A stretch of DNA of 64,000 nt from Anaerococcus pacaensis 9403502 (GTDB lineage Bacteria > Bacillota > Clostridia > Tissierellales > Peptoniphilaceae), in NCBI GenBank assembly GCA_000308255.3, contig HG326663.1, forward strand, positions 515,085-579,084, read 5' to 3'. The notes under the pieces are model-generated. The model was given only the letters and a program-made list of their open reading frames with translations, had not been told where the DNA came from and made no database searches. The number at the start of each line of letters is the position of its first letter. Position 1 is the stretch's first letter. The position numbers and the translations under genes are program-made. Positions 8,551 to 18,252 of this stretch are shown piece by piece.

Positions 8551-9492
8551 TTAATATTCTGACTTACCATATTTCCCCACCCACCTAGTCACTATAATCG
8601 GCACAAGTAGGGCAGTTAGCACTACCGATGTCGCCACTTGGGTGGTGGCGGTTTGGACGTAGGGGATGAATGTAGGGTCTACTTCTGCTATAAGTTGTGG
8701 GGTGGCTATTGATATTACGGCTGTGGCGCCCATTGACCAGGCGGCGTAGCCTGGGCGTTTGTTTACTTTGCGGTCGGCCAGTACTAGTAGTGGAGCGGCT
8801 ATTAGGATTTGAATTAGGGCAAGAATTATCCCTGATATGCCTCCGTAGAGGATCGAAAGGATATTTATCGATGCACCTAGGGCAAAGCCTAGGAAGGGCC
8901 TTAGAAAAGTGAGCCCTGTTTTTAAGAAGGCTCTGGCATTTTCATCTGTATTTCCAATTATAAATCCAATTACAAGTGGGACTAGGATGTCTATTAGGAA
9001 TTTGATGGGGATATCTGATAGGCCAGTGACTGTGACAGTTAGAAACATCATAAAGGGGTTTGCTAATAGGCTCATTGGCCCAATGGCAGCTTGATCTATC
9101 CTGTCTCCATATTCTAGATTTAGCGCGAGATTGATTGAATTATTTGGGCACATAGTGGCTGTCATAAGGGCAATTACTGATATTCCCATGATACCCTCCA
9201 TGCCAAAAAAATAATTCACTACTAGGCCAAGCACAGTAGCTATGGCCCATTTGAAGAAAAATAAGACTCCCCCACGTTTTAGAACCAGGCTCAAGTCAGC
9301 AAGACTAATTTGAGCGGCAGTACACATTAGCGTGATGCCCACTATGGTATTGACCCCTTGGGATGTGAATATGGCTCTGGTGAATTTGCCAATTTCAAAC
9401 ATTTCCGGGAAGAAACTATTTAAGATGGCCGACAAAAACATGGGCACAATCATTAGCCCTGCTGGGATTTTCTTTATAAATTTACTTATCAT
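8551..9492 (-). CDS. 2-keto-3-deoxygluconate permease (KdgT) family transporter
   Basis: A 313-residue, roughly ten-helix permease of the KdgT family, beginning MISKFIKKIPAGLMIVPMFL and carrying the family segment TATMCPNNSINLAL near residues 110-123. KdgT imports 2-keto-3-deoxygluconate by proton symport. A TTG four codons upstream could extend the frame, but the ATG at 9492 starts one base after the stop codon of the preceding chromate-transporter gene, so coupled initiation there is more likely. No KDG kinase or aldolase is in this window, so the substrate is uncertain. A related sugar acid handled by the adjacent threonate operon is possible. Confidence 0.8.
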   Translation of the reverse strand: MISKFIKKIPAGLMIVPMFLSAILNSFFPEMFEIGKFTRAIFTSQGVNTIVGITLMCTAAQISLADLSLVLKRGGVLFFFKWAIATVLGLVVNYFFGMEGIMGISVIALMTATMCPNNSINLALNLEYGDRIDQAAIGPMSLLANPFMMFLTVTVTGLSDIPIKFLIDILVPLVIGFIIGNTDENARAFLKTGLTFLRPFLGFALGASINILSILYGGISGIILALIQILIAAPLLVLADRKVNKRPGYAAWSMGATAVISIATPQLIAEVDPTFIPYVQTATTQVATSVVLTALLVPIIVTRWVGKYGKSEY

Positions 9493-9493
9493 A

Positions 9494-10054
9494 TTAGATT
9501 CCAATTATGAGATTTATTATCAAATACACCGCACCCGAGCCCAGCATAACTTTCACTGGGTCTGAATTTTTCTTCGATAAAAAGTAAAATGCAAGTGCAA
9601 ATATAGCTATCATGATCCAATCCACATTGGCAAGGCTTACGGCATTTGTATCAAAAAAGGCAGTTTGAAGAATGCCTACTCCTGCTATAAGTATCATCGA
9701 AACGATAGCCGGCCTTAGAAAATATAAGATATTACCAATCGCATCTAGGTCTGAGTATTTTTTGTAGAAATATGATATACTTCCTACTATTATTGCGCTT
9801 GGTAGCACGCATCCTAGGGTAGCGGCTAGGGCTCCTGGAAAGCCTGCTATTCTCGTGCCAACGAATGTGGCAGAATTTATGGCAATAGGTCCTGGAGTCA
9901 TTTGAGAAATTGTAATTAGGTCATTAAATTCATTGAGACTAAGCCAGTTATTTAGCTCTACGACCTCTTCTTGGATTAGCGGAAGTGCTGCATAGCCTCC
10001 ACCAAATGAGAAAAGCCCAATTTTTAAGAAACTTATAAAGAGTTTAACTAGCAT
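9494..10054 (-). CDS. Chromate transporter (CHR) half-protein, second subunit
   Basis: A 186-residue membrane protein with one CHR domain: the FGGGYAALPLI motif near residues 18-28 and the MTPGPIAINSATFVG segment near 52-66. Short-chain CHR proteins occur as adjacent pairs whose halves are homologous and probably insert with opposite topology to form one transporter. The partner gene overlaps it upstream by 11 bases. The family is known for chromate export, but in many organisms the natural anion is unknown. Resistance to chromate should not be assumed. Confidence 0.85.
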   Translation of the reverse strand: MLVKLFISFLKIGLFSFGGGYAALPLIQEEVVELNNWLSLNEFNDLITISQMTPGPIAINSATFVGTRIAGFPGALAATLGCVLPSAIIVGSISYFYKKYSDLDAIGNILYFLRPAIVSMILIAGVGILQTAFFDTNAVSLANVDWIMIAIFALAFYFLSKKNSDPVKVMLGSGAVYLIINLIIGI

Positions 10055-10604
10055 GTTGACCTCCTCTTAGGGTATAAATCACACCGACTATTATCAAAAA
10101 CAAAATAATATAGGCCACACTTATATTAAAGAAAAATCCGGCAATAAAGCTTGCAAGCATTATAAGCGGAATTACAGCAGACTTAATCTTAAATAAGTCT
10201 CTGGCCATATCAATCACTACCTTTATGATTAGTGCCCCCACTCCAGCCTGCATGCCCTTTAGAAATGTAGCTATGTAACGATTTGTGATAAAGGCCTCGT
10301 AGGCTATAGATATGACTGATATAATGACTAGGGGCGGGATAATAGTTCCAAGTATTGCCACAATCATACCAGCAAGCCCCAAGGTTTCATAACCTACAAC
10401 CACCGCTGCATTTACAGCCACAGCCCCAGGTGCGGATTGGGCAATTGCCGTCATATCAAGCATCTCATCCTGGCTAATCCATCCCAGCCTATCCACAAAA
10501 GTATCCTTCATCAAGGATAATATCACATAGCCTCCGCCAAAGGTAAAGGCTGATAGGTATAGGGTAGATTTAAAAAGTTCCCATAATTTCTCTTTTCTTT
10601 CCAT
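10044..10604 (-). CDS. Chromate transporter (CHR) half-protein, first subunit
   Basis: A 186-residue CHR-domain membrane protein, paralogous to the gene it overlaps downstream. FGGGYVILSLM near residues 22-32 and AQSAPGAVAVNAAVVVGYE near 54-72 match the family signatures. It is the first gene of a transcript running through the second CHR half into the kdgT-like permease. The joint transcript is inferred from an 11-base overlap and a one-base gap. Confidence 0.85.
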   Translation of the reverse strand: MERKEKLWELFKSTLYLSAFTFGGGYVILSLMKDTFVDRLGWISQDEMLDMTAIAQSAPGAVAVNAAVVVGYETLGLAGMIVAILGTIIPPLVIISVISIAYEAFITNRYIATFLKGMQAGVGALIIKVVIDMARDLFKIKSAVIPLIMLASFIAGFFFNISVAYIILFLIIVGVIYTLRGGQHAS

Positions 10605-10634
10605 CTTTCCTCTTTTCTACTTCTGCCAATATAA

Positions 10635-10666
10635 TACCCCTAAAGCCAGTCCGGGCCTTAGGGGTA
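10635..10666 (-). terminator. Terminator between transketolase and chromate transporter genes
   Basis: Arms TACCCCTAA and TTAGGGGTA (10635-10643 and 10658-10666), with additional GCC/GGC pairing inside. The following tract on the minus strand is AT-rich but not a pure T run. Confidence 0.6.
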
Positions 10667-10715
10667 GATTTTATTTCTAATAAACTAGGTTGTTAATTTT
10701 TATATTATGGGCAAA

Positions 10716-12710
10716 TTACGAGAAAAATTTTTCGTTTATTTTTTCCACTACTTTTTCTACTGTAAAGCCTAGTTCAGCTGCAACTTCTTCTCCCTTACCA
10801 CTCATACCAAAACGGTCGATGGCAATATTTAGTCCATCTAAGCCTGTCCATTCGCCCCAACCAAAGCTTGCGCCCATTTCTAGGGAAATTCTATTTTTTA
10901 CGTCAGCTGGTAAGACTTCTTCTTTGTATGCCATATCAGCTTCTCTAAAGAGTTCCATAGATGGCATAGATACTACTCTGATATCCTTGCCATTTTCTGA
11001 TAATTTATCTGCTGCAGCAAGGGCAAGACTTACTTCAGATCCTGTGGCAATGATAATTGCATCTGGCTTTGCTGCTGTGTCTCTAATGACATAAGCACCC
11101 TTGTTTAAGTCAGTAAGTTCATAGGTTTCTTTTAGTGTAGGTACGTTTTGACGGGTAGTTGCGAGTATTACAGGCCTATCTTTGCTTTCTAGGGCATATT
11201 TCCAAGCGAGTCTCATTTCATTGGCATCAGCAGGGCGTAGTAATACTGCGCCTGGGATTGCCCTAATCATGGCAAGTTGGTCAATTGGTTGGTGGGTAGG
11301 CCCATCTTCACCTACAGCTACTGAATCGTGGCTCATCACATATGTAAGTGGGAGCTTAGATAGGGCTGATAGCCTAATAGCTGGTTTTAGGTAATCAGAG
11401 AAGACAAAGAAAGTCGATACATGATGCCAGGTTCCTCCGTGGGCTATGATACCATTGCCTATAGCAGCCATAGCAAATTCACGAACTCCATACCATACAT
11501 TGCGGCCTTCTGGTGTCCTGTCTGTGAAGGCTACTGTGTTTTTGATATTGGTCTTATTTGATGAGAATAGGTCAGCAGATCCTCCCCAGAAGTTTGGAGT
11601 AATAGCAGCTAGGTCTTGGATAATTTCAAAGTTTGATGCTCGTGTAGCAAGACCTTTTTCATCTTCTTCAAATTTCTTCACATCATCGATGAAGTTTTCA
11701 GGAAGCTCTCTATTAATACCATCCATAAGATTATCAAAGTCTTCTCTATAGTTTTCCTTGTAATATTCTAAGAGCTCATCCCATTTTTGATTTTCTTTTT
11801 CACCTGTTCTGATGATGCCGTCTGCAAATGTTTCATAGACCTCATCTGGTACTGTAAAGTCATCTTCTGCCCATTCGTAGATTTCTTTGGCATTTTTGAA
11901 ATCTTCTTCACCAATTGGTGCTCCGTGCACTGCAGATGTACCTTGATTGGTAGATCCATAGCCTATTACAGTTTTTACTTCGATTAGGGTTGGTCCGTGC
12001 CAGTTGCCTTTGGCATGGCTTATTGCCTTATAAATCTCTTCTATGTCTGTACCATCTTCTACGTATAAATAGTTCCAATTTAAGGCTTCGCAGCGCTTTT
12101 TGATATCTTCTGACAGAGTAGTATAAGTCGGCCCATCTAGACAAATATCATTTGAATCGTAAAGAACAATTAGCTTTGATAGGTTTAAATGACCAGCTAG
12201 ACTCATCGCTTCATAAGAAATACCTTCCATAAGGTCACCATCACCGCAAAGAGCGTAGGTGTAGTGGTCGATAATTTGGGCGTCTTCTTTGTTGTATAGA
12301 GCAGCTAGGTGCTTTTCAGCTAGAGCAAGACCTACAGCTTGGGCAATACCTTGGCCAAGTGGTCCTGTGGTCACTTCCACGCCTTCCACATATCCACGCT
12401 CAGGGTGACCAGCAGTTTTTGCCTTAAGCTGTCTAAAGTCCCTTAAGTCATCTAGGCTTAAGTCATATCCAGCTAAGTGTAGTAGCGAATAAAGCATAGC
12501 CGATCCATGGCCTGCTGATAAAACAAACCTATCGCGATTAAACCAGTTGGCATTTTTAGGATTGGCCTTTAAAAATTTGTTCCATAAAACATAAGCCATA
12601 GGAGCCGCCCCCATAGGAAGTCCAGGATGGCCAGAATTGGCAGCCTCAATTTGTGCTATAGAAAGCGCACGAATGGCACTGATGGCTCTGTCGTCATTTT
12701 TATTAAACAT
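10716..12710 (-). CDS. tkt: Transketolase
   Basis: Thiamine-diphosphate enzyme of the non-oxidative pentose phosphate pathway, moving two-carbon units between sugar phosphates. The 664 residues are full length. The N-terminal part has the substrate and TPP segments GHPGLPMG (residues 27-34) and GDGDLMEG near 156-163. The middle domain has HDSVAVGEDGPTHQPIDQL near 460. The C-terminal domain follows. AAGGAG lies seven bases before the ATG. It is nine bases downstream of the transaldolase stop, so the two form an operon. This pair links pentoses and four-carbon phosphates to glycolysis and fits the sugar-degrading surroundings. Confidence 0.95.
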   Translation of the reverse strand: MFNKNDDRAISAIRALSIAQIEAANSGHPGLPMGAAPMAYVLWNKFLKANPKNANWFNRDRFVLSAGHGSAMLYSLLHLAGYDLSLDDLRDFRQLKAKTAGHPERGYVEGVEVTTGPLGQGIAQAVGLALAEKHLAALYNKEDAQIIDHYTYALCGDGDLMEGISYEAMSLAGHLNLSKLIVLYDSNDICLDGPTYTTLSEDIKKRCEALNWNYLYVEDGTDIEEIYKAISHAKGNWHGPTLIEVKTVIGYGSTNQGTSAVHGAPIGEEDFKNAKEIYEWAEDDFTVPDEVYETFADGIIRTGEKENQKWDELLEYYKENYREDFDNLMDGINRELPENFIDDVKKFEEDEKGLATRASNFEIIQDLAAITPNFWGGSADLFSSNKTNIKNTVAFTDRTPEGRNVWYGVREFAMAAIGNGIIAHGGTWHHVSTFFVFSDYLKPAIRLSALSKLPLTYVMSHDSVAVGEDGPTHQPIDQLAMIRAIPGAVLLRPADANEMRLAWKYALESKDRPVILATTRQNVPTLKETYELTDLNKGAYVIRDTAAKPDAIIIATGSEVSLALAAADKLSENGKDIRVVSMPSMELFREADMAYKEEVLPADVKNRISLEMGASFGWGEWTGLDGLNIAIDRFGMSGKGEEVAAELGFTVEKVVEKINEKFFS

Positions 12711-12719
12711 GTACTCTCC

Positions 12720-13376
12720 TTATCTTAGATTTCTAGATTCGAAACTATCCCAGTCTTTTATAAAGGCATCTATCCCAGCAGTTGTCAGAGGATGTGTCCA
12801 TAATTTTTCAAATAGATTGCCTGGGATGGTTGCAATGTGGGCTCCTGCTAGGGCAGCTTTTTCTAGGTGGTTGATATGCCTAATGCTTGCAGCTATGATT
12901 TCACTATCATAGCCATAGATGTCTATTATATCACGTAATTGGCTAATTAACCTAGCCCCATCTTCTCCCATATCATCGATTCTTCCCATAAAAGGCGAAA
13001 TATATGTGGCCCCAGCCTTCATAGCCATAAGGCCTTGGGATACTGAAAATATCAGGGTGCAATTGGTTTTAATACCTTCTGCAGTGAGGGTGTGAATAGC
13101 CCTTAGCCCATTTTCAGTCATAGGAACTTTTACTACTACATTGTCCGCCCATTTGGCTAAGCTTCTCGCTTGTTCTACCATAGCGCCATAGTCATAAGCT
13201 GTTACCTCAGCTGAAACAGGGCCAGCTATAGTAGCTGATATTTCTTTAATGACCTCTTCAAAGTCCCTACCTTCTTTATTAATCAGCGATGGATTGGTTG
13301 TAACTCCATCTACTAATCCAAGTGCATTGATGCGTTTGATTTCTTCTATATTTGCTGTATCTAGAAAGAATTTCAT
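12720..13376 (-). CDS. tal: Transaldolase (short TalC/MipB type)
   Basis: A 218-residue single-barrel transaldolase of the small subfamily that includes fructose-6-phosphate aldolase. The Schiff-base lysine is Lys83 in [11 protein letters not shown]. The N-terminus [14 protein letters not shown] and the VTTNPSLI segment (25-32) are characteristic. It transfers dihydroxyacetone units between sugar phosphates. AAAGGAG precedes the ATG. It is first in a tal-tkt operon. Whether it acts as transaldolase or fructose-6-phosphate aldolase cannot be settled by eye. The adjacent transketolase favours transaldolase. Confidence 0.92.
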   Translation of the reverse strand: MKFFLDTANIEEIKRINALGLVDGVTTNPSLINKEGRDFEEVIKEISATIAGPVSAEVTAYDYGAMVEQARSLAKWADNVVVKVPMTENGLRAIHTLTAEGIKTNCTLIFSVSQGLMAMKAGATYISPFMGRIDDMGEDGARLISQLRDIIDIYGYDSEIIAASIRHINHLEKAALAGAHIATIPGNLFEKLWTHPLTTAGIDAFIKDWDSFESRNLR

Positions 13377-13429
13377 AATTTGCTCCTTTTATTTCACTTA
13401 TGATATAGATACCCTCTATTTATTTAAAA

Positions 13430-13465
13430 ATAAAGCCCTCAAAGTATCTACTCTGAGAGCTTTAT
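13430..13465 (-). terminator. Terminator of the L-fucose operon
   Basis: Outer arms ATAAAGC and GCTTTAT with further partial pairing inside. On the minus strand the stem is followed by TTTTTA. It lies about 30 bases after the fucA stop codon and separates the operon from tal-tkt. Confidence 0.75.
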
Positions 13466-13494
13466 GATTTTCATCGCAAGACTATTTTAAAATT

Positions 13495-14139
13495 TTATTT
13501 TACTTGACCATAATGTTTGAATTTTTCGTTCATTAGGGTCATTTCTTCGTCGTCTAAGACAACAGGTTCGCCTATGGCTCTAGCATAGATGTTTATCTTA
13601 GCGCAGTATTCTACTTCTTCTATAATATTGTAGGCATTGGCTAATGAATAGCTGCCTGCTAATATGCCGTGGTTGGCAAGTAGACATGCATATCTGTCTT
13701 TCATAGCTTCTAGGGCATTGTCTCCTAGTTCCTTGGTACCATAAGTAGCATATTCAGCACATCTTACATCAGGGCCTGCTACTGCTATCATATAATGGGT
13801 AGCAGGGAGGGTTTCTCTAAGGGTTGCTATAACTGTCGCAAATGTAGTATGAGCGTGGATGATAGCTGTGATATCATCTCTATATTTATATTGGACAGCA
13901 TGCATGTACCATTCACTAGAAGGTTTTTTATCTCCCTCTATAACATTGCCATCTAGGTCACATACAACTATATCTTCAGGTTTGATTTGAAAGAAATCAA
14001 TACCTGATGGAGTGATAGCCATATATTTGCTTTCTGGATCATAGACACTTAGATTGCCACCTGTACCTTTGGTTAGACCATCATTAACTAATCTTTTACC
14101 AAATTCTATTAACTCTAGTCTTTCTTTTTCAAATAACAT
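13495..14139 (-). CDS. fucA: L-fuculose-1-phosphate aldolase
   Basis: Class II (zinc) aldolase that cleaves L-fuculose-1-phosphate to dihydroxyacetone phosphate and L-lactaldehyde. The 214 residues match FucA. Zinc ligands are His95 and His97 (IIHAHTTFAT) and His157 (LLANHGIL). Glu76 in KPSSEWYMH is the catalytic acid. TKGTGGNLSV (24-33) binds phosphate. It is the last gene of the fucose operon, followed by a terminator. Related aldolases act on rhamnulose- or ribulose-phosphate, but the operon with fucose isomerase, mutarotase and kinase supports FucA. Confidence 0.93.
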   Translation of the reverse strand: MLFEKERLELIEFGKRLVNDGLTKGTGGNLSVYDPESKYMAITPSGIDFFQIKPEDIVVCDLDGNVIEGDKKPSSEWYMHAVQYKYRDDITAIIHAHTTFATVIATLRETLPATHYMIAVAGPDVRCAEYATYGTKELGDNALEAMKDRYACLLANHGILAGSYSLANAYNIIEEVEYCAKINIYARAIGEPVVLDDEEMTLMNEKFKHYGQVK

Positions 14140-14150
14140 ATTTTATCCTA

Positions 14151-15314
14151 TTAGTCGTATAGTAATGGAGCCATTTCTTCAGAATCTACGTTTTCTGCGT
14201 TATACCATTTAGCTCCTGTATCCACATCTTCTACAGCTTCGCCTCTAGCAGCTTTAACTGCAAGTTCAACTGCCTTGTAACCAATTTGTACTGGGTCTTG
14301 GGTGATTGAACCAAATAATTGGCCAGTTCTTATAGCTTCTTTTTGCATAAGACCTGCATCGAAGCCTACACCAAGGATGTCTTCGCCAAGGATGTTGCCC
14401 ATAGCATTGTCAGCGTTGATGATTGCTTTAGCTGCAAATTCGTTTGAACCAAAGATTGCAATTAGGTCTGGTTTGTTTAGTAGTGTTTGAGCTTGTGTTT
14501 GACCTTCAGAGTCTGTTACTTTTGCAGGAACTGCAAGATCGATAATAACTGCCGCACCTTTTTCAGCTACCCCGTTGTTGAATTTGTCGTTACCAACTAC
14601 TGCTACATCGCCACCACAAAGTTCTGCCATTTTGTCGATGAAACCTTTTGTTCTGTCAGAGATAGATGCTGAGTTTACTTCTTGAGAAACTACGCCAATT
14701 CTTACTGGAGCTTCTGGAGTTGCAGCTTTAACTTTTTCTTCGATAGCTGGATATAACATTTCAGCTGCAAGCGCTGCTGCTGCTACGTTGTCTGTAGATG
14801 CGTTTGCTACGATAGAGCCTTCTGGAGCACCTGGTACACCTGAGTCAAAACCTACGATTGGGATACCAGCTGTTTTAGCTTGGTTTAGTAGGTCAACTGA
14901 AGCTGTTGTATCTAGGGCTGCTAAGCAAATTGCATCTGGTTGTTTGTTGATTGCGTTTGCTATCATTTGAACTTGTTCTTGGATAGCTGTTTCGTTTTCT
15001 GGACCTTGGAAGGTGATTGTTGCATTTAGGTCAGCTGCCGCTTCATCAGAACCTTGGTTTACTGATTTCCAGAATTGGTGTTGGAAGCCTTTAGCTACTA
15101 CTTCTACTACGATTGGTTCACCATCTGCTGGGGTGCTTTCAGCTGTTTCTGTAGTTTCTGCTGGAGCTTCAGCTTCTGTTGTTTCTGTAGTTTCTGCAGT
15201 TTCAGTTGTTTCTGCTGGAGCTGGTTCATTGGCTGCTTGTTGGTTGCCACCACATGCTGTAAATGCAAAGAACATAGAAAGGATTAATGCTAATTTTGAA
15301 ATATCTTTTTTCAT
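14151..15314 (-). CDS. Sugar ABC transporter substrate-binding lipoprotein (probable L-fucose binder)
   Basis: A periplasmic-binding-protein type 1 (RbsB-like) receptor, membrane-anchored by a lipid. The signal peptide ends in FTAC with Cys21 as the lipidated residue. A low-complexity Thr/Glu/Ala linker covers about residues 28-66. The sugar-binding domain starts at EPIVVEVVAKGFQHQFW, with GFDSGVPG and NDKFNNGVAEKG as recognisable type 1 features. The gene lies between the permease gene and fucA, with a strong TTAGGAG site. It is probably the receptor for L-fucose uptake, inferred from the operon, since RbsB-type proteins bind many sugars. Confidence 0.88.
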   Translation of the reverse strand: MKKDISKLALILSMFFAFTACGGNQQAANEPAPAETTETAETTETTEAEAPAETTETAESTPADGEPIVVEVVAKGFQHQFWKSVNQGSDEAAADLNATITFQGPENETAIQEQVQMIANAINKQPDAICLAALDTTASVDLLNQAKTAGIPIVGFDSGVPGAPEGSIVANASTDNVAAAALAAEMLYPAIEEKVKAATPEAPVRIGVVSQEVNSASISDRTKGFIDKMAELCGGDVAVVGNDKFNNGVAEKGAAVIIDLAVPAKVTDSEGQTQAQTLLNKPDLIAIFGSNEFAAKAIINADNAMGNILGEDILGVGFDAGLMQKEAIRTGQLFGSITQDPVQIGYKAVELAVKAARGEAVEDVDTGAKWYNAENVDSEEMAPLLYD

Positions 15315-15332
15315 AAAATTCTCCTAAAATTA

Positions 15333-16316
15333 TTATTGTTTTTTCTCTCTAATATTTCTCACTACGTCTAGGTATACAGCTAGTATTAGTACGATACCTG
15401 TTATGAATGTTTGATAGTGAGATTGTAGGCCGATAAATGGAAGACCTACTTTTAGTATAGTCATGATAAATACACCGACGATGGTACCAGCTATACCAGC
15501 CTTACCACCTGCTAGAGACGATCCACCGATTACAGCAGATGCGATAGCATCAAGCTCGAAACCTACACCTTCACCAGGAAGAATTGTTGTATAGGTTGCT
15601 GCATAAGCTACACCTGCAAGTCCTGCGAAAAATCCACAAAGTACAAATGCTAGGAAGATATATTTTTGTGTATTAATACCTGATAGTCTAGCTGCCTCTG
15701 TGTTTGAACCTATGGCTAATAGGTATCTACCAAACTTGGTTTTCTTTAGTACGATAGCCATGATAATAGCTATAGCTGCTATAACAAAAATACCGATTGG
15801 GAAACCCGAATCTAATTTAAAGATTGATTTGTACCATCCTTCTGGAGATGTTCTAAGTGGGTAGTTCGATGTTTGAACCTTAGTTATAATTGATCCTAAA
15901 CCAACCGCAAGCATTTGCGTAGCAAGGGTTGTAACAAATGGAATAATTTTAAGCTTTGTGATTAAAATTCCGTTTAGTACTCCAAATAAAGTACCGATTA
16001 TTACTGTAATTAGAAGGGCAACGCCTACATTTAAGCCATATTTTTGAGCAATAAATCCACCAACCAGTGCAGAGGTATTCATTACCGCACCGATAGACAT
16101 GTCGAAAGCTCCTACTGCAATGGTAAAGGTAACACCAATTGCTAGAAGTGCTAGGTAGTATGATGAGTCAAAAATACTAGCTAGTGTTGTACTAGTTCTA
16201 AATGGTTTACTCATAGCAAAGAAGAAGATGTATAGGGCTATTAGCACTATAAGAGCTATTCCTTGCTGAGTCCCAAAGAACTCTTTTCCACGATTATGTT
16301 TATGTTTTTCTGCCAT
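15333..16316 (-). CDS. Sugar ABC transporter permease (RbsC/AraH family)
   Basis: A 327-residue membrane permease of the BPD_transp_2 family with about eight to ten helices. It has GAFDMSIGAVMN near residues 67-78, the EAARLSGIN coupling segment near 208 and the SAVIGGSSLAGGKAG signature near 263-277. It forms the membrane channel for the neighbouring ATPase and binding protein. Its ATG directly follows the stop codon of the ATPase gene (TAAATG), and GGAGG lies within the end of that gene, which shows tight translational coupling. Confidence 0.9.
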   Translation of the reverse strand: MAEKHKHNRGKEFFGTQQGIALIVLIALYIFFFAMSKPFRTSTTLASIFDSSYYLALLAIGVTFTIAVGAFDMSIGAVMNTSALVGGFIAQKYGLNVGVALLITVIIGTLFGVLNGILITKLKIIPFVTTLATQMLAVGLGSIITKVQTSNYPLRTSPEGWYKSIFKLDSGFPIGIFVIAAIAIIMAIVLKKTKFGRYLLAIGSNTEAARLSGINTQKYIFLAFVLCGFFAGLAGVAYAATYTTILPGEGVGFELDAIASAVIGGSSLAGGKAGIAGTIVGVFIMTILKVGLPFIGLQSHYQTFITGIVLILAVYLDVVRNIREKKQ

Positions 16317-17810
16317 TTATGCCTCCATAGATGCTAGGTCTAGTATTTTTTCTTGTGTAGCATCTTCTATAGATAGTTCGCCAGCCTTTCTGCCTTCAGC
16401 GATAACTACAATCCTATCAGCAAGCCTTAGTAACTCTTCCATTTCTGATGAGATAACAATTATTGACTTGCCTGATTCTGTTAGTTTTTTGATGATTTTA
16501 TAAATTTCGTTTTTTGCACCAACATCTATACCCTTGGTTGGTTCGTCAAAGATTAGGATGTCTGAATCTCTATTTAGCCACTTGGAAATGATAACTTTTT
16601 GTTGGTTACCACCTGATAAGGTTCTTACTACTTGGTTTGGCGAATATGTTTTAATATTTAGGGCCCCTATAAAGTCATCTGCTACTTTATAAATCCTATC
16701 ATCATCGATAAGACCACCCTTTACAAAATCATCTATTGTACAAATCGCAATATTATCTTTTACTGGGAAATCAAGTATACAGCCATCAATACGCCTATCT
16801 TCTGATAGGTAGCCTATACCTAGGGCTACTGCATCTTCCGTATTTTTGATTTCAACCTTGTTACCATTTAGATAAACTTCACCAGAATCAAGTGGGTCTG
16901 CTCCAAAGAGTGCACGAGCTATCTCAGTACGGCCTGCCCCCATAAGTCCTGCAAGACCTAGGATTTCGCCTTGTCTTAGATTAAAGCTTACATCCTTTAT
17001 GACATTGCCCCTATTGAAGTTCTTTACTTCAAGCACCACTGGTGCATCAGCTGCTACATCTGGTTTTTCTTTTGGGTCTACATATGAAACACGACCAACC
17101 ATCATGTTGATTAGCTCATCTCTACTAGTTTCACTAGTATTTACAGTGCCGATATAACTACCATCACGTAGAACGGTAATCCTATCAGTAATTTTTCCTA
17201 TCTCTTCCATCCTGTGGGAGATATAAATGATACCAATGCCCTTATCTCTAAGCATATTTATAATCTTAAATAATTCAGCTATTTCTTCTTCTGCAAGAGA
17301 TGAAGTTGGTTCATCAAATACTACTAGCTTGGCATTGATGGAAATCGCTTTCGCAATCTCTATCATTTGTTGGATACCAACTGGTAATTTATATACTGGT
17401 GTTCGAGGGTCTACATGGACCCCTAGTTGGTCAAAGAGTTTGCGAGATTCTGCTACCATGGCATCATCATCGATTAGTTTGCCCTTCATGATCTCACGGC
17501 CGACAAAGATATTTTGAGCAGCTGTTAAGTCTTGCATGAGGTTTAGCTCTTGGTGAACCATAGCAATACCAGCTTCTTGGGACTGGTCTATATTTTCAAA
17601 GTTTCTTTCTTCACCTAAAAATTCTACAATTCCTGCATTACGACTATAGTTACCAGTAAGGATTTTCATCAGTGTTGACTTACCAGCACCATTTTCCCCC
17701 ATGAGTGCGTGAACTTCGCCACCTTTAACTTCCAGATCAACGCCCTTTAGTACATGTACTGAGCCGAATGATTTCTGGATATCTTTCATTTTTAAAATTA
17801 CGTCATTCAT
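16317..17810 (-). CDS. Sugar ABC transporter ATPase with two nucleotide-binding domains (RbsA/MglA type)
   Basis: A 497-residue duplicated ATPase that drives sugar import. The first domain has Walker A GENGAGKST near residues 38-46, Walker B LVVFDEP near 161-167 and an LPVGIQQMIE signature region. The second has the degenerate GLMGAGRTE loop near 287-295, the LSGGNQQK signature near 398 and ILIFDEPTKGIDVG. A degenerate second Walker A is normal for this family. It sits between fucU and the permease gene in the fucose operon. Only a weak ribosome site precedes the ATG, so it may depend on coupling from fucU, which ends nine bases upstream. Confidence 0.92.
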   Translation of the reverse strand: MNDVILKMKDIQKSFGSVHVLKGVDLEVKGGEVHALMGENGAGKSTLMKILTGNYSRNAGIVEFLGEERNFENIDQSQEAGIAMVHQELNLMQDLTAAQNIFVGREIMKGKLIDDDAMVAESRKLFDQLGVHVDPRTPVYKLPVGIQQMIEIAKAISINAKLVVFDEPTSSLAEEEIAELFKIINMLRDKGIGIIYISHRMEEIGKITDRITVLRDGSYIGTVNTSETSRDELINMMVGRVSYVDPKEKPDVAADAPVVLEVKNFNRGNVIKDVSFNLRQGEILGLAGLMGAGRTEIARALFGADPLDSGEVYLNGNKVEIKNTEDAVALGIGYLSEDRRIDGCILDFPVKDNIAICTIDDFVKGGLIDDDRIYKVADDFIGALNIKTYSPNQVVRTLSGGNQQKVIISKWLNRDSDILIFDEPTKGIDVGAKNEIYKIIKKLTESGKSIIVISSEMEELLRLADRIVVIAEGRKAGELSIEDATQEKILDLASMEA

Positions 17811-17819
17811 ATTAGATTT

Positions 17820-18248
17820 CTATTCTACAACTCCTTTCTTAAGGATTATATTTGCGTATAGGGCAGTTTCCCCTGTGTGGATTACAGCGTAGGCTTCCTT
17901 TGCCCTATCGTAAAAATCAAATCTTTCCAGATGAGCTATTTTATATTCTTCATCGGAATCATCTAATATTTTTTTATACTCATCCCAGATTACAGGGTCA
18001 TAGTCTACCCCTTCTCCTACAGCCATTAAAAATACTTGCTCTTCAGAAAACTTATAGTCTAACGGAAAGATTTTTAGGATTGATTCTAGGAGATTTGGTA
18101 CATCGGATGAGTCGCATCTTATTACCTTATCATGGAGATTTTCAGATGGGAAGTTCCCATCTGATATTACTATCTCATCTCCATGGCCCATTTCATCTAA
18201 TACTTTTAGAAGCTCAGGCGATATGTTTTTTGGTATACCTTTTAACAT
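17820..18248 (-). CDS. fucU: L-fucose mutarotase
   Basis: RbsD/FucU-family mutarotase that interconverts alpha- and beta-L-fucopyranose so the isomerase receives its preferred anomer. The 142 residues match FucU. MLKGIPKNISPELLKVLDEMGHGDEI is the typical start, with the catalytic His in MGHGDEIVISDGNFP. It lies between fucI and the transporter ATPase with four bases between fucI and its ATG. The longer FucU-type C-terminus, not RbsD length, and the fucI neighbour support the fucose call. Confidence 0.92.
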   Translation of the reverse strand: MLKGIPKNISPELLKVLDEMGHGDEIVISDGNFPSENLHDKVIRCDSSDVPNLLESILKIFPLDYKFSEEQVFLMAVGEGVDYDPVIWDEYKKILDDSDEEYKIAHLERFDFYDRAKEAYAVIHTGETALYANIILKKGVVE

Positions 18249-18252
18249 CTAC

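Noticed and set aside
15013-15327. A Val/Ser-rich plus-strand frame opposite the binding-protein linker
   Set aside because: The repeats come from the antisense of the Thr/Glu linker codons in the lipoprotein gene.
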